Shown here piece by piece: positions 1 to 11,636 of a DNA stretch of 25,575 bases. Position numbers and translations under genes: made by a program. The notes beneath the pieces were generated by a model. It had not been told where the DNA came from and did not search any database. It saw nothing but the letters and a program-made list of their open reading frames with translations. The stretch is taken from positions 1 to 25,575 of the forward strand of contig JADWQD010000037.1 of NCBI GenBank assembly GCA_016110215.1, written 5' to 3'. The DNA is from Capronia americana (lineage: Eukaryota > Ascomycota > Eurotiomycetes > Chaetothyriales > Herpotrichiellaceae). The number at the start of each line of letters is the position of its first letter. The stretch's first letter is position 1.

Positions 1-140
1 CTTTATAATTTATTATAATTTATTAATTTTATTTTAGTTTATACTTATTATATTTAATAATTTAAAAAAGTTAACTATATTTTTATTATTAAATATAAGT
101 TTTATCTCTTTATAACTTATTATAACTATATTAACTCTCT
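1..140. other. AT-rich left edge, no gene seen
   Basis: This stretch is almost pure A and T, with runs such as ttattaattttatttt, and has no reading frame of interest. It ends where CG-containing sequence begins near 150. It may be the 3' flank of something outside the window. Confidence 0.5.
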
Positions 141-359
141 TAATAATCTATTCTCCGCGCGCGGCTTAGGGATAGACCCTTCTCGGGCGGCGATAATATA
201 AAACCCCCTCTTATTATACTCTCCTAGCCTTTCTTTATCTATTACTAGTCGCGGGAACGCTATATAACGTTGTAGGGTAGTATAGTGGCCCGATAAAGTC
301 GTCGCCTTTTTAGTATCTTTAGTGGGTCGGTTACTTAGCCTTACGCGTAAGGCTATAAG

Positions 360-970
360 GCTGGCTCTACTATCTCTAAACTAGTTAAGCGCGTTATATA
401 TTAGGCTATTACTACTCTCTCCTTCTACTCTCCTACTATTAATTACTACTATCCTCTTTATACTTATAATAGAATAACTTATCGCGGTCGCCCTCTCTTA
501 GGTAGCTCTAGTAACGCCGCGCTTAACCGATCGCGTAAGCTAACCCGGGCGCGGGTCGCCGCTTATCGCGCCCGCCTTTAGGCGCTAGAGCGTAAATAGG
601 CTCGACTTTAAGGTGTATACCCTCTATTAATAACCGCGTAACAGCGGTAGAGTAACCTTATTATATAGCGCTCCCTTAACGGCCTCGAGGAGTATATTAA
701 GTCCACTACCTCTATCGGCTTTTATATATATAGACTATAATTTAAGGAAGACTATAAGTAGACTTAACTTTAGCGCTCTAGTATTATCGTCGATAAATAC
801 TAAACCCTCTATACCTCTCGCTAGTTATTAGGCCTGATAATAGCTTCTCTAGCGGTAGACGCTACTTAGCGCACCGCCTTAACCTTAATTAACTACTACC
901 CGCCTCGTAATATAGCTACACCTATAATTCGACCTATAGCCTTATCCTTAGCCTTAGCCTCACGCGTTAT
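360..970 (+). pseudogene. RIP-degraded coding relic, family not recognised
   Basis: Reading the frame whose codons start at positions divisible by 3, from about 483, gives a stretch rich in Arg, Ala, Leu and Lys that is interrupted only by TAA/TAG. It includes RKLTRARVAAYRARL near 522-567, which looks like an amphipathic, possibly coiled-coil segment, and later GLEEYIKSTTSIGFYIY near 683-733. CpA and TpG are almost gone, so Gln and Trp codons have become stops and any ATG would be lost. The first part (360-480) is hydrophobic in more than one frame and is uncertain. I do not recognise a family and could not test the minus strand exhaustively. It could belong to the next relic as an earlier exon. 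Confidence 0.35.
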
Positions 971-979
971 AATTCCTTA

Positions 980-1540
980 AAATATTTATTAAGTATAGTA
1001 TCTAACTATTAAACTAGATAAGAGCCGTTAGTTAGTATCTTAATATAGATAAAGTATTATACCGGTCTTTTAACGCTACCTAGAGCTGATCTTAAGACCT
1101 TATCTAGATAGTATTTTACTTTACGCTATAGCTATACCCGTTATCCTATCTATAGCCTTATTCTTTACTCTAGCCTTATATATTATAATTCTCTAAGTCT
1201 TTAACTAAATATTATCTTTAACTATTAAGCTAAGTAATTCTCCCTACTAAGCACCCTAATATTATTAAGATATCTCTAAGTTCTTCCTCCTTTATCTATA
1301 GCCGGCCTTAAGGCCGCCTTACCTAGTTAGCGCTTTACCTAATACTTAACTCTCTATATAATTAAATTCCCTCTAACGCCCTTCCTTTAGTCCTCTATTA
1401 AATCCGTCTAAAACCGTTTTATAACTATTTAGCCTCGCTAGACCGAGCTTTAGCCCTCTCTTAAGTAGTATAGCTAGGCCTAGCTATAGCCCCCTCTCCT
1501 AGCCTCCTAGCCTTATACCTCCCCCCTAGGCGCCGGCTCG
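980..1540 (+). pseudogene. Possible second coding relic or later exon, unrecognised
   Basis: A different + frame from the preceding relic (codons starting at 980) reads through to about 1530 with only TAA/TAG breaks. It has a balanced residue mix, for example LTLPRADLKTLSR near 1067-1105 and a Tyr/Arg-rich segment after it. The change of frame could mean an intron near 970, an indel, or an independent gene. The stretch ends in Pro/Ser-rich codons before a purine-rich gap at 1550-1680. No motif is recognisable, and competing frames are not much worse, so this is a weak call. Confidence 0.25.
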
Positions 1541-1689
1541 CCGCGATAGAAATAAATAGTTAAGGAATAATAGTAGGGGTAATATATATCTAGAAGAGGA
1601 GGGGCGATAAGAGATAAAAGCTTATATTAAGTAAGAGGAGGCTATTAATAATTTATTAATATAGAAAGTTATTAGTTAAGATATAGATA

Positions 1690-4600
1690 ACTAATATAAC
1701 CCTCTAAGTCTAATCCCTTTAAGCGTATCCCTAGATTCTTCTTTACTTAGCTTTTCCGTCGGCCTCTCGGGTAACCCCTTTAGTAATATACTAAGCGGTT
1801 CCCTAGATAGCTCTCTAGATAGTTCTCTAGATAGTTCTCTAGACGGCTCCCCTTTATATCGTTCCTTAACTATATCTTCTTCTTAAAGCTTACCCTTTTA
1901 ACTTAAGTTAGAGTATAAAGGAGATAAGCTAGAGGGTTCTAATAGAGAGTATAAAGTTACACCCCTTAAGTATATAGTTAATAAGGCGTTTAACTTTTTT
2001 TATATATCGCTCTAAGGCTATAGTAAGGCTCGCTATAATTATCTTTAAATATAATATTAGCGCCTTATTTATAATAATAAATACTATAGCCTTAATTATA
2101 TTATAAATAAGCTTAATATATTATTAGTCCTCTATATTATTAATCTTCTTATACTCTAAGATCTCTATAAGCGGCCGCTCGCGACGCTTATATAGCTAGA
2201 TATAATATTCTATAGTATTTAACTAAATAAAGTATTCCTTAAGTAAATCTACCTTTACTAGAAAGAAACCTATACCTAGACCCTTAACTAGTATAATAAT
2301 ATTAATAGCTTACTAGGCTTTCTATATAGCCTAGTAGTATATTAATATAGCCTATTAAACTAGCTTATATCTCTTATAAAATAAAATATTACTACTAACC
2401 GGTATATTAAGGTCTATTAGTATTATAATATACTCGCCGCTATACTCTAAGAAGAAGCTCTTAAGTAGGTTATTATCCTCTTCTAGGACTTATTATATTT
2501 CTATATCGGGAACGTTTATATAGTAGCCTCCTAGGTAGTTACTCTTTATATCGACTTCCTATATCTAGTATAGTAGTCCGGACGCGACTTTATAGCTATA
2601 ATATAGGAGTAGCTTGAGCGCTAGACTATATAGATTTAGTGGCGCGCTATCTATATAATCTATTTTACCTATATTATTTAGTACCTACCTATAAGCTACC
2701 GCTATACCGTCGCTAGTTTATACACCCGCTAGATTAAGTTATAGCTAGTCGACGGTATAGGCTACTAGGCCTAGTAGATTATAATCTATCACCTTTAGTA
2801 TAAGTACCTTAGGCCTATTTAAAATAAGGTTAGATATATTATCTATAAAGTCTTTAGTATAGATAACTTCCGCGAGCCCTAGCTCTTCTTCTATACTAAA
2901 GGCACTAAGCTCTAATTTAAGGTAAGCCCTAGCTAACTATATATACTTAATATAATTAACTTCTTTCTTAATTTCTTTAATTTAACTTTTAACTTAGACT
3001 ATATTAACCTTAACTATATCTAGTATAACCTAGCGCTTAAAATTACGCCGACCGTCTCCTACCTCGCCGACTAATAGCTGTATATTAATAAGGAGCTCTA
3101 GGTCTACCTCTAGAAGCGCTATTACCTCTAGACTATTATTAAGTAGATCTATAATAGTAACCTTAGTATAGTCGGCGGGAAGTCCTAGCGCTACTATAAT
3201 ATAAATATACTTTATAAAGCCGCCTCTATTACTAGTAAACCGCTAAAGCGCTTAAAGCTATATTATAATAGTGTCCTATATATTTAGCTATATAATTTAG
3301 CTAAGGAACTTATTAATATATAGAAGGTGCTCCTCTTTATTAATAACGCCTTAAAAGAGATAGCCCTTAAGTCTCTCTTATATTAATTAATCACCTAACT
3401 TATTAATAGCCGGCGTTATTAATATACTATAATAAAGAATATATATAGCGCTAGTAAAATCTATATATACTTTAGCCTCTTTAACTCTTACTACTAGTCT
3501 CTCGATATTTATAGCGAGTAGCGTCTTAATTACTTTATTCTTTTAGGCCTTTATAATTAGCTATAACTCTAGATAAGCGACGCGCCTAGCGCTATCTACT
3601 ATAACTACCCTCTATATACTTAGGCCGTCTATACCCTTATCCTTTATAACTTCCTCTAGCGGTAGGCTAATAAGTTCACCGGCCTTTTTAAGACTATACG
3701 CGCCTATAGCCTTAATGTATAAATAACCTAGAAGGAGACTAAGATAATAGCTATAGCCCTTTACTATCTATATTTTACACTTAGAGGCTATAACTATACT
3801 TATAAAAGTATACTATAGTAGAGCCGCTATAAGCGCGACGTCCCTAACTAAGGACTTTATATTTAGTATAGACTAAGCTTCTATAATACCTTACCTATCT
3901 ATAACTTTTACTAGCTAGAGCTCCGCGTTATATAGAACTAGTTTAACTTCTAATTAATAATTATTAACTATATCCTCTTTAGGAACTAAGTTATTTATAA
4001 CTAGTACCTCTATTATAGAGGCTATATCTATAATCTTTTCAAGACTCGCTATAAGCTTAAGGCCGCCCTTACCTAGTTTAATAGCTAGTACTATATAGAG
4101 TATATATACTCTTATTTATTTTAGTATCTCGCCTATATAGTGCTTCTATAGATATATATCGACGTCCTATAGACTATCTAGAAGAATTCGCTATAGGCCC
4201 TTAACTCTAATATAGTTAAGGACGCGCTAAGTAATATAACGCCCTAAAGCTAGTACTTCCTTAAAGAGATCCTCGTCGACCCGCTCTATTAGGTTACCGA
4301 TAATAAGTTAAAGTTTAAGAAGCTATAGTAACTATTTAACTATTTATTTAACTTTAATAACTATTTAATATACTAGTATTAGGACGCGTCCCCCTTCTAT
4401 ACTTACTACTAGTTTATAACCTACTAACTTAGTAACTTACTAAAGTATCCGCCTAATATAGCGTTCCCTATATAATATCTCTAGAAGTTATAGTAATTAA
4501 TATTTATATACTACTAGATTATACTTTATCTAGATAAAGCTAGCCTTATATAGAAAACTAAAGATAACCTAGATAATAAGTATATATAGTACTCTATTTA

Positions 4601-4850
4601 ATTAACTAAATTCTACCCTACTACCGCCGACCTCTTAGCCCTAGACTTTATTAAGGGCTAGGTATATAATATAAAGATATAACCGCGCGCCGATATACCC
4701 CTACTACTATTAGCCTACCTAATATAGGCGCTAGAAGCGTAGGAGACCTAGCTATAGGTATAAGGAAGGTTATAGAAAGTAAGATAGTCTCTTTAGTTAT
4801 AGCTATCTAAGTAGTTCTATTTATCTTAACGATCGCCCCTCTCTAAAGCT
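1690..4850 (+). pseudogene. Family U, left copy: large uncharacterised protein killed by RIP
   Basis: One frame (codons at positions divisible by 3) runs about 1,050 codons with no detected indel; every break is TAA or TAG. The N-terminus is Ser/Leu-rich with an in-frame four-residue repeat (SLDS, 1803-1850). Conserved landmarks, with * for stop, are NFREP*LFFYTKGTKL*FK at 2865-2921, EL*VYL*KRYYL near 3093-3128, a segment beginning ANKF near 3666, KIIAI plus L**SR near 3740-3820, and a C-terminal NKLKFKKL*QLFNYLF at 4302-4349. The same landmarks occur in the same order in the copy at 21000-24600, so the two are paralogues. From memory this matches a large, uncharacterised, often subtelomeric protein of filamentous ascomycetes; I have no function for it. 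The start is not identifiable because ATG contains TpG. The 3' end is set where the frame passes into AT repeats. Confidence 0.8.
1803..1850 (+). repeat. In-frame 12-bp repeat, four copies
   Basis: The unit ctagatagttct recurs four times with small changes. It is a multiple of three and encodes Leu-Asp-Ser-Ser in the family U frame, giving a low-complexity Ser-rich N-terminal tract. It supports that reading frame and probably arose by slippage in a disordered segment. Confidence 0.8.
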
Positions 4851-4859
4851 TTAAGTATT

Positions 4860-5050
4860 AATTATATAACCCGGCTATTTACCCTAGGTATTTATATACT
4901 TATATATATTTATATCTTAATTATTATTAGATATATATCTCTACTTATATTTATATTTATATCTATAGTTATATATTTATTTATATCTATATCTATATTA
5001 TAATTATAATCTATAAGATATTAAGCTCCCTAATAGAATAGCTATAAAAT
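4860..5050. repeat. TA/TTTATA simple-sequence tract
   Basis: A noncoding low-complexity run built of tatatt, tttatatc and similar words separates the family U relic from the hairpin-element region. It contains no coding frame and no other structure I can defend. It may be a RIP-mutated microsatellite. Confidence 0.6.
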
Positions 5051-5053
5051 AGA

Positions 5054-5119
5054 GTATAGAATAGATTTAGCTAAAATATTAGCTATATTATATAATAGAT
5101 CTAGTTTATAGACTAGATA
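5054..5119. mobile_element. MITE-like hairpin element, copy 1
   Basis: The left arm GTATAGAATAGATTTA and the right arm TAGATCTAGTTTATAGAC are imperfect inverted repeats around a 26-nt AT-rich centre. The arms match those of the element at 7705-7770, so this is a second member of the same short non-autonomous family. Target duplications are not clear. Confidence 0.55.
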
Positions 5120-5276
5120 TCTATACTAGTTAGGATTACTCTATACTATACTTATAGCCTTATCTACCTTAATTAGTCTAGCTATTAAACCCCGTATTTT
5201 TACTATACTAAACCTTATCCCTACTATAATAGCGCTAAGTAGTTAAGTTAGTTACTATATTTAAATAATATCTACT

Positions 5277-5316
5277 CCTATATTAAGAGCCCTATATTAA
5301 GAGCTCTATATTAATA
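5277..5316. repeat. 14-bp direct repeat, about three copies
   Basis: The unit cctatattaagagc occurs at 5277 and 5291, with a third diverged copy from 5305. It lies in noncoding AT-rich sequence. Confidence 0.7.
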
Positions 5317-5319
5317 ATA

Positions 5320-5850
5320 TTTAATACTATATCTAGTCTATATATATCTTCCGCTATAAGATACTATAGTATAAATAACTATAGTAGGTAATAATAAATA
5401 GGGCTTTATAGCGATAAACTATAGAATATATAGATAGTCTTAGAGCCGCTCTTATATAGAGATAACTAGACTTAATCTATAGACTAGATTTATTTATATA
5501 TAATACTTAATAAGGGCTAAATAGTAAAGAAATAAAGTAGTCTCTAGAATAAATCTAATAAGGTCTTTAGCTAGATTATTATATTACTATACTATCGCTA
5601 TACTTACTTTTAATTTTAAATTTAATACTAATTTACTCTCTCTCTTATATAAACTAACTTAAATTTTATAAATAAATCGCTATATAACTATATATAAATA
5701 AATCTAATAAATTAAATACTAAAATATATTTAGAACGCCTCGCGCTAATAGTAAATAATAGCTTATTTATTTATCTTACTTATACTATATAGCGCGGCGC
5801 GCGACCTAATAAAAATCTAAGTTTAAGGTGAGTAACTTACTACTTTAGAA
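5320..5850. other. Noncoding AT-rich spacer with hairpin-element fragments
   Basis: No convincing frame is seen. Near 5470-5495 is the word taatctatagactagatttatt, an arm of the MITE-like family, preceded at about 5435 by tagatagtct, which may be the other arm. The rest is TA-rich sequence with scattered CpG. Confidence 0.5.
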
Positions 5851-5998
5851 CTAATAGATCTAGTCTAGAGACTACTTTCTCTCTCTTTCCCTACTATAAA
5901 TCCGGTGAATCTAGTAGATTTAGTCTATAGACTACTTTCTCTTTCTTTCTCTATTATATATCCCGGTGAATCTAGTGGATCTAGTCTAGAGACTATAT
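5851..5998. repeat. 60/61-bp tandem array made of hairpin-element arms
   Basis: Units start at 5851, 5911 and 5972. Each begins with ctagtagatctagtctagag or a close variant and continues through a pyrimidine run (actttctctctctttcc) to cggtgaat. The first part of each unit is the right arm of the MITE-like element, so the array probably arose by tandem amplification of an element end. It sits just upstream of the SNF2 frame. Confidence 0.8.
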
Positions 5999-6349
5999 TA
6001 GCTAACTAATCTATAGTTTAAATAGTACTCTATAAGTGAGCCTAGGAGGCTATACCGCCCGTTAACTTATCTCTCTTTAACTAGAATATAAGTCTTAATA
6101 AATATAAAAAGCTTCTCGCTATAGCTAAATAATAAAAGCTTAGAGTTAAGTCACTATATAATAAAGTAGTAAAAGTTAATAGTAAAAGTTCTTTATCTCC
6201 TAATTAACTAGCTAAAGCTAAGAGTAAATATCGCGGCTATAAAAAGTAAATTAAAGCCCTTAAATAATAGAAGACTAAGTATAACTAATTATACTCTATA
6301 CTACTTATTAGTAGTTTAGAAGATAAGCTTAGTGAACCTAATAGTAATA

Positions 6350-6600
6350 AATATCCTTCCTCTTAAAAATAATCAACTCGACTACTACTTTAGTCTAATA
6401 GCGAAAATAATATATATTTTATAGTAAAGAAAGGTAAGTAATTAACTTAACTATCGCTTAAGTCTAAAAGTAAAGATAATATACGCCCTATAGGGAGGAA
6501 AGTTAAGAATTAATATCCTTTCTTCCGGAAATAATTAACTTAATTACCGCTTTAGTTTAAAAGTAAAGATAAAATATCCCCTATAGTAAAGAAGGTTAAG
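6350..6600 (+). repeat. Three imperfect protein-level repeats in the SNF2 N-terminal region
   Basis: Segments at about 6350-6435, 6430-6505 and 6508-6597 translate to related units of 24 to 30 residues, each with a stop-rich Leu-Thr segment, then Ser-Lys-Ser-Lys-Asp and a closing Ile-Val-Lys-Lys or Gly-Arg-Lys. They lie in a Lys/Ser-rich, probably disordered region. The units are in frame, which supports this being protein sequence. Confidence 0.6.
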
Positions 6601-7704
6601 ACTACTTACCCCTCTAGTAAGAAGTCTATATTATCTATACTTATTAATATCTCTTTCGCTTCTAATAAAGATAGCGCGATAGAGCCGGCTTCTATAGCCG
6701 TTAGTAGTATAGATAAGTATAAGTAACGCCTTACGCGAAAAGTATAAAAGCGATAAGATACTAAAACTAAAGCGGACTTTAACCTACTACTATAGGACTA
6801 AGCTATTTATTAATTATAACTAGTATTTAAATCTAAGCTAAAGTATATCGAGTTAATAAAATAATTAGAAAGAAACTAGGCCTTTATAGCCGGGTACCTC
6901 GGCCTATAGAATATCTAAGAGCTAAAGACGCTTATTTATAAGGTTAAACCTATTATCCGCTACTTTATTATATAGAAGAAGTAAAGATTTAATATCCTAT
7001 TAGTAATAGCGACTTTTATATTTAACTTTAATATAATTACTAGAGAAGTTATAAAAGGCCTTAATACTAATAATAGTTAGCTATATATCGAAATTATTAA
7101 CTATATTAGCTAACTTAATAAGAATAGTAATTACTTTATAAAATTTACTAAGTATATAAAAGTAAATAAATAAATCTTCCTAAAGGTAATATAGGTAGCC
7201 TAAGTCTTATAGATTATTAAATATTTCCCCTTTATCTTCACCGACTCTTTTAAGATATCTAAAGATAGAGAGCTTTAATAGGTTAAAGCTACTCTAAAAG
7301 ATTTTTATTAAGTATTTATTCTTATTTAATTTATAATAGTATATCTTAAGAAGCCTAAAATACTAAATTTTAGTAATAAGAAGGCCGCCTTAGTATAGTA
7401 TCTAATAGATACTAAATATAACTTCCTTATAAAGGGTATAGTATTAATTAAGTCTAAAGCCCTAAATAAGTTTAAAGATAATATATTAGTATTTATAGAT
7501 AATATTAGTTACGAGCTAAATAATATTATTAAGAAGCTATTAATTAAGAAGTAGCTATATAATATAGATACCCTAATTAATAACTAAGATATTATTAGCG
7601 CCTAGTTAGATATTATTATATCTACCTAAACTAAGGCTAAGGTATACTCTTCTCTATTTATATTAAACTAAAGTCGCCTTAAGTATTATATTATAGCTAT
7701 TAAA

Positions 7705-7770
7705 GAAAGTAGTGTATAGAATAGATTTATTATACCTCTATTCACTAGATCTAATCTATATACTACTTTC
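7705..7770. mobile_element. MITE-like hairpin element, best copy
   Basis: The element has 25-bp arms (7705-7729 and 7746-7770) that are imperfect reverse complements, around a 16-bp centre. It starts GAAAGTAG and ends CTACTTTC, and carries no coding capacity of its own. Its 66-bp length is a multiple of three, so the surrounding SNF2 frame continues through it. It could alternatively be a RIP-altered intron. Confidence 0.7.
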
Positions 7771-8833
7771 TCTCTACTAATATATTCCTTTTCTATCTCG
7801 ATACTAAGGGCGCGGCTAACCTTTATATTATAGGGGAAAGCTAATTTATAAGGCGTATAGCGCGAACTACTTAGTATTAAGACTATTAAAAAGGTCCTTA
7901 AGGGATATATAAAAGTATATTAAATTATTTATAACGCTTTTTTTAATAAACTTACTATTAATACTAGTATAGATAAGATTATTACTTAAGCTTAATTAGT
8001 CTCGATCACTAAATAAGCTTATATTAACGAGCCTACTAATCTAACTATAGAAGAGTAGGTCCTAGCTATATAATAGAAATTCTAGAAACTTAGATCTAAT
8101 ATAGTAATAGTATATACTAATATACCCGGTTATTATAAGGTAGCTAAGGCGCTAGGCTTTAACCCTAACTCTAATAATATTAAGACTATCCGCTTCTAGA
8201 GTTAATATTCTTAATTAAAGTCGCTATTTATCTTAAAGCACTACTAGGTTATCGGCGTTATATAGTAACTTAAAATAAAAGACTTACCTATCGGCGGGGG
8301 TATTCTAGGTAATAATTATAGCCTCGGTAAGACTAATTAGTATACTATACTAATTTTCTATATAGCTATATATAAGAACCTATAGTATATCTAGTATAAA
8401 GAGGCTTATAAACTTACTTAGTACTATAAGGAACCGCCGCTACTAGAGTAGACTTTTAACTTTTAATTAATACTCGTCGTCGCCCCTCCGGAGACTATAT
8501 ATATATAAGTTAATAAAGTATTAAAGTACTAAGTAGCCGCTAATAGTACTTCTCTACTAAGAATATAGATCTTTTATAGATTTAACTATACTCTTAGTAG
8601 TAATATTAAAGAGAAGATAAAGCTAATACTTTTAAATTCTAATACTAAATTAGTATATCGTTAGATTAAATAAGAATTTCCTCTTAATAACCTCTACTCC
8701 ACCTTTAGAGTTATATAAATAGTATATAACTTAATAACCTCGCGTATATTAACTAGTAATAAGAAGTCTAATAAAGATAAGTTTATAGCGGCTATAAGTA
8801 CTAGTTTCTATAGTTAGTCTTATTCTTTTATTC

Positions 8834-8955
8834 TAGTCTATAGACTAGATTTATTAGGTAAGCTATTTTTATTAAATTTAGTTTAAAGATTATTATAATT
8901 CCCCTTCCCTTATATAGAATCTATTTTATATACTACTCTATCTCTCTTTTCTCCT
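8834..8955. mobile_element. MITE-like hairpin element, degraded copy or nested pair
   Basis: TAGTCTATAGACTAGATTTA at 8834-8853 is a left arm, and TAAATTTAGTTTAAAGATTA from about 8874 is its mutated right arm. A further right-arm-like segment with the pyrimidine tail (ctactctatctctctttt) lies at 8917-8955. The block separates the N-terminal and C-terminal parts of the SNF2 ATPase region. The frame happens to be the same on both sides. Confidence 0.55.
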
Positions 8956-10949
8956 TATTTTATAATATATATACCTCGCCTTCTACTATAAATATTACCG
9001 CTAATATTATCTATAGGAGATAATCCTATTTATAAGCGGCCCGGCTATATAATTAAGGTTTAAAGTTATACTTAGACTAAGGGCCTTATATCGTCCGTTG
9101 ATAAGATTATAAAGTATAATAGATAGTTATAGGCTATATATTAACTCGCCCGGAAGATTAAATATATAAGATATAAGAAGTATAGTATATATCTTAATAA
9201 AGAAGATACTAATAATATTCCTCTTAATATTTACTCTAAGAATAATTATATAGTTTATAGCTTAAAGTAGAGTAGTCTTTTTATTTAATAAATATATAAT
9301 AAAGATTATAAGTTAAAGAACTACTAAATCTAAAATATAATCGCTATTAAAAAGCTCTACTACTCTAAAAAATAGATTATAATCGCCACCCCTATAATTA
9401 ATTATATTAAAGATCTCTTAGGCTACCTTTATCTTCTCTAGCGGCCTAACTAGTTAAATAACCTAAAAGTACTAGATTACTTTATATTATTATAAGACTT
9501 GATTAAGATCTTCTTAAATAATAATATTATAGCGATTAAGGAGAGCTATCTTAACTATATTTATAAGTATAAACTCCTATTTATTTATTAGCTAAATCCT
9601 TATACCTTTACTACTATAGTATCTTATAAAATATTTAATAAGCCTATATTTATAAGTTATATTCTATAGTCTATCCTTAAATATATCTAACTCTATTAGA
9701 TAATAGCCTTAAAGATTTAGCTAGAAGATAATAGTTACTACTAACCTAAGATTAATATTCCCCACTATTAAATTATAGGTATAAAGCTTAAGATAAGCGC
9801 CTTTAAGTAGGCGTAATATAATAAGATATAGCTTTTAATATCCTAATACCTTAAGCGCGGCGGTAAGATATCTTCTATCCTAGGTAAGAAGCCTACTATA
9901 AAAAACTCTAGTAAACAGGATATAGCCGTTTACTATCTACTAAGCCTAGGTTCCTTTAATATTTAACTTATATTACTTATTACGGATAAGAAAATATATA
10001 ATACTATCTAGATATAGAAGTAAGTAAACTAAACCTATAACTATAGATTCTTAGAATATTTCTACTTAACTTAATCTATACTCACTATTCTAAACTATAT
10101 TAACTAAATTAATATCTATAGCTATCTTAGCGGTAAATCTATTAAACTTAAATATACGGCGAAGTATATCTATATAGCTATATAGGGGGATATCTATAGT
10201 TAATTCTCTAGTAAGACTATTTTCTATATTAATTAGCTCTATATATAGTAGAGTTTAGATACCTACTTATATAATCTAGGCCTACTTTATTATATAATCT
10301 AGCTTAGTACTATAGCTATAGATAAGATAAATATTCTCTATAAGTAGAATAATCTAAATAATAAAGTTATATTCCTTATACTTAATAGTTAATTAGCGTC
10401 CCTAGGCCTTAACTTTTAGGGCGCTTACTATAAAATTATTATCCTTAATATACTAGAAAATATATTTATCTTTTTATAGATTATAGGGTATATATACTAT
10501 ATTAAGTAGGAATTTATCTAGTATATATAGATATATTATATATAGCGGATATATAACTAATAGATATTCGCTAATATAATTATAAAGATACTTATATAGA
10601 TAGCTAATAAGGCTAATATTTAATATAAGACTATTACTAAATATAATAGATAGTAGATACTATTAGCGGTGAAGAATATAACACTCTAGAAAGTATATAA
10701 ACTTATTTAAAACTACTTTAATCTTTATTATTACCGCTAGTATAAGGAGTATATTTATTTACTCTATAGTTCGCGATACTTACACCTAGATTAGTATAAT
10801 CTTAACCTATACCGGCCGTTAACTAATCTAATTAGGGTATCTATTTAAAAGCCTACTACTAGATATATCTCTCTCTCTATAGGGAGCTTATAGTAAAAGA
10901 CGCTAAAGAGGAACTCTATTATTTATATTACTTATAAGTTACTACTTTT

Positions 10950-11010
10950 TAGTCTATAGACTAGATTTATTATTAATTATACCGCTAGATCTAGTCTAGA
11001 GGCTACTTCC
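10950..11010. mobile_element. MITE-like hairpin element at the 3' end of the SNF2 relic
   Basis: The left arm TAGTCTATAGACTAGATTTA (10950-10969) pairs imperfectly with TAGATCTAGTCTAGAGGCTA (10986-11005) around a 16-bp AT-rich centre, as in the copy at 7705-7770. The SNF2-like reading frame loses its protein character about here, and a different frame takes over after it. Confidence 0.65.
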
Positions 11011-11636
11011 CCTTTTTCGATAATTTAGCTAACGCTCTACTTTCTATAGGAGAAGATCTCTCTACTTAGGGAACGCCGGTCCGCCGCCGTTAAGATAGCA
11101 CCCGCTAGTGTATTAACGGCGTACTACTTAAGACCCTTCCTTATAGGAAGGTTCTAGAGTAGCTTGATATTAATATTAACTATAACCCTTAAACTTAAAT
11201 ATTTTACTATATTTATAACGGCCGTATTATTAATAAAACCTTAATATAAGTCTAGGATATTAATATACTATATCTAGTTAAGCTAAAGGGAGAGGACTAA
11301 TTTAATCCGGTTAATTAAGTCTAGTACTATCTTACTAATAATATTATCGTCTCGACTCTCTACTTAGTACTAGAATATAACTTTACTTATAATAATATTA
11401 CCTTAACTATAATCTATAAGAGTAAGGAAGAGGGTTACTTAGTCTATACTATAAACTAAGCTTAGGTTTAGAGTAAAATAATAGAGATAATATAATAAGA
11501 TTAGTACTATTAGATAGAGCTCGTCTAGACGGTTTAAATAATATAACTTTTATTTAATAATACCTTATAATAAGTATAGTAGTCGTCGCTAAAGATATAG
11601 TTATTATAGTAGTATATAGCAAGTTAGCCGAGGGCC

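Larger units (their letters stand above)
6061..10930 (+). pseudogene. SNF2-family helicase-like ATPase, RIP-degraded
   Basis: A single frame (codons from 6061) stays collinear for about 1,620 codons, broken only by TAA/TAG. SNF2 ATPases translocate on DNA to remodel chromatin or act in repair. Motifs in order, with * for stop: LKHY*VIGVI just upstream of motif I; motif I GGGILGNNYSLGKT (8293-8334); a motif Ia-like LILVVAPPE near 8470; motif III IIIATPIINYIKDLLGYL (9376-9429); motif V LASLGLNF (10396-10419); motif VI L*IIGYIYYIK* (10474-10509), expected as QIIGRIHRIGQ-like before RIP. Motif II (DExH) could not be identified between 8570 and 8820. The first 600 or so codons are Lys/Ser/Asn-rich with internal repeats and no known domain. 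Three hairpin elements lie inside the frame. Start and stop are uncertain; a downstream frame from 11043 may be its last exon. Confidence 0.85.

Noticed and set aside
1..1550. LTR retrotransposon or reverse transcriptase relic
   Set aside because: I found no reverse transcriptase, integrase or protease signature and no terminal repeat pair.
4860..5030. Replication origin in the TA-rich tract
   Set aside because: Only base composition supports it; no conserved origin motif can be argued in RIPped AT-rich DNA.
5851..5998. CRISPR-like array
   Set aside because: The units are directly adjacent without unique spacers, built from a transposon arm, in a fungal chromosome.
8560..8820. DExH box (motif II) of the SNF2 relic
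   Set aside because: A segment reading RVI*IVYNL near 8706-8732 is in the right area, but the acidic pair cannot be recovered by RIP-type changes alone, so I do not claim it.
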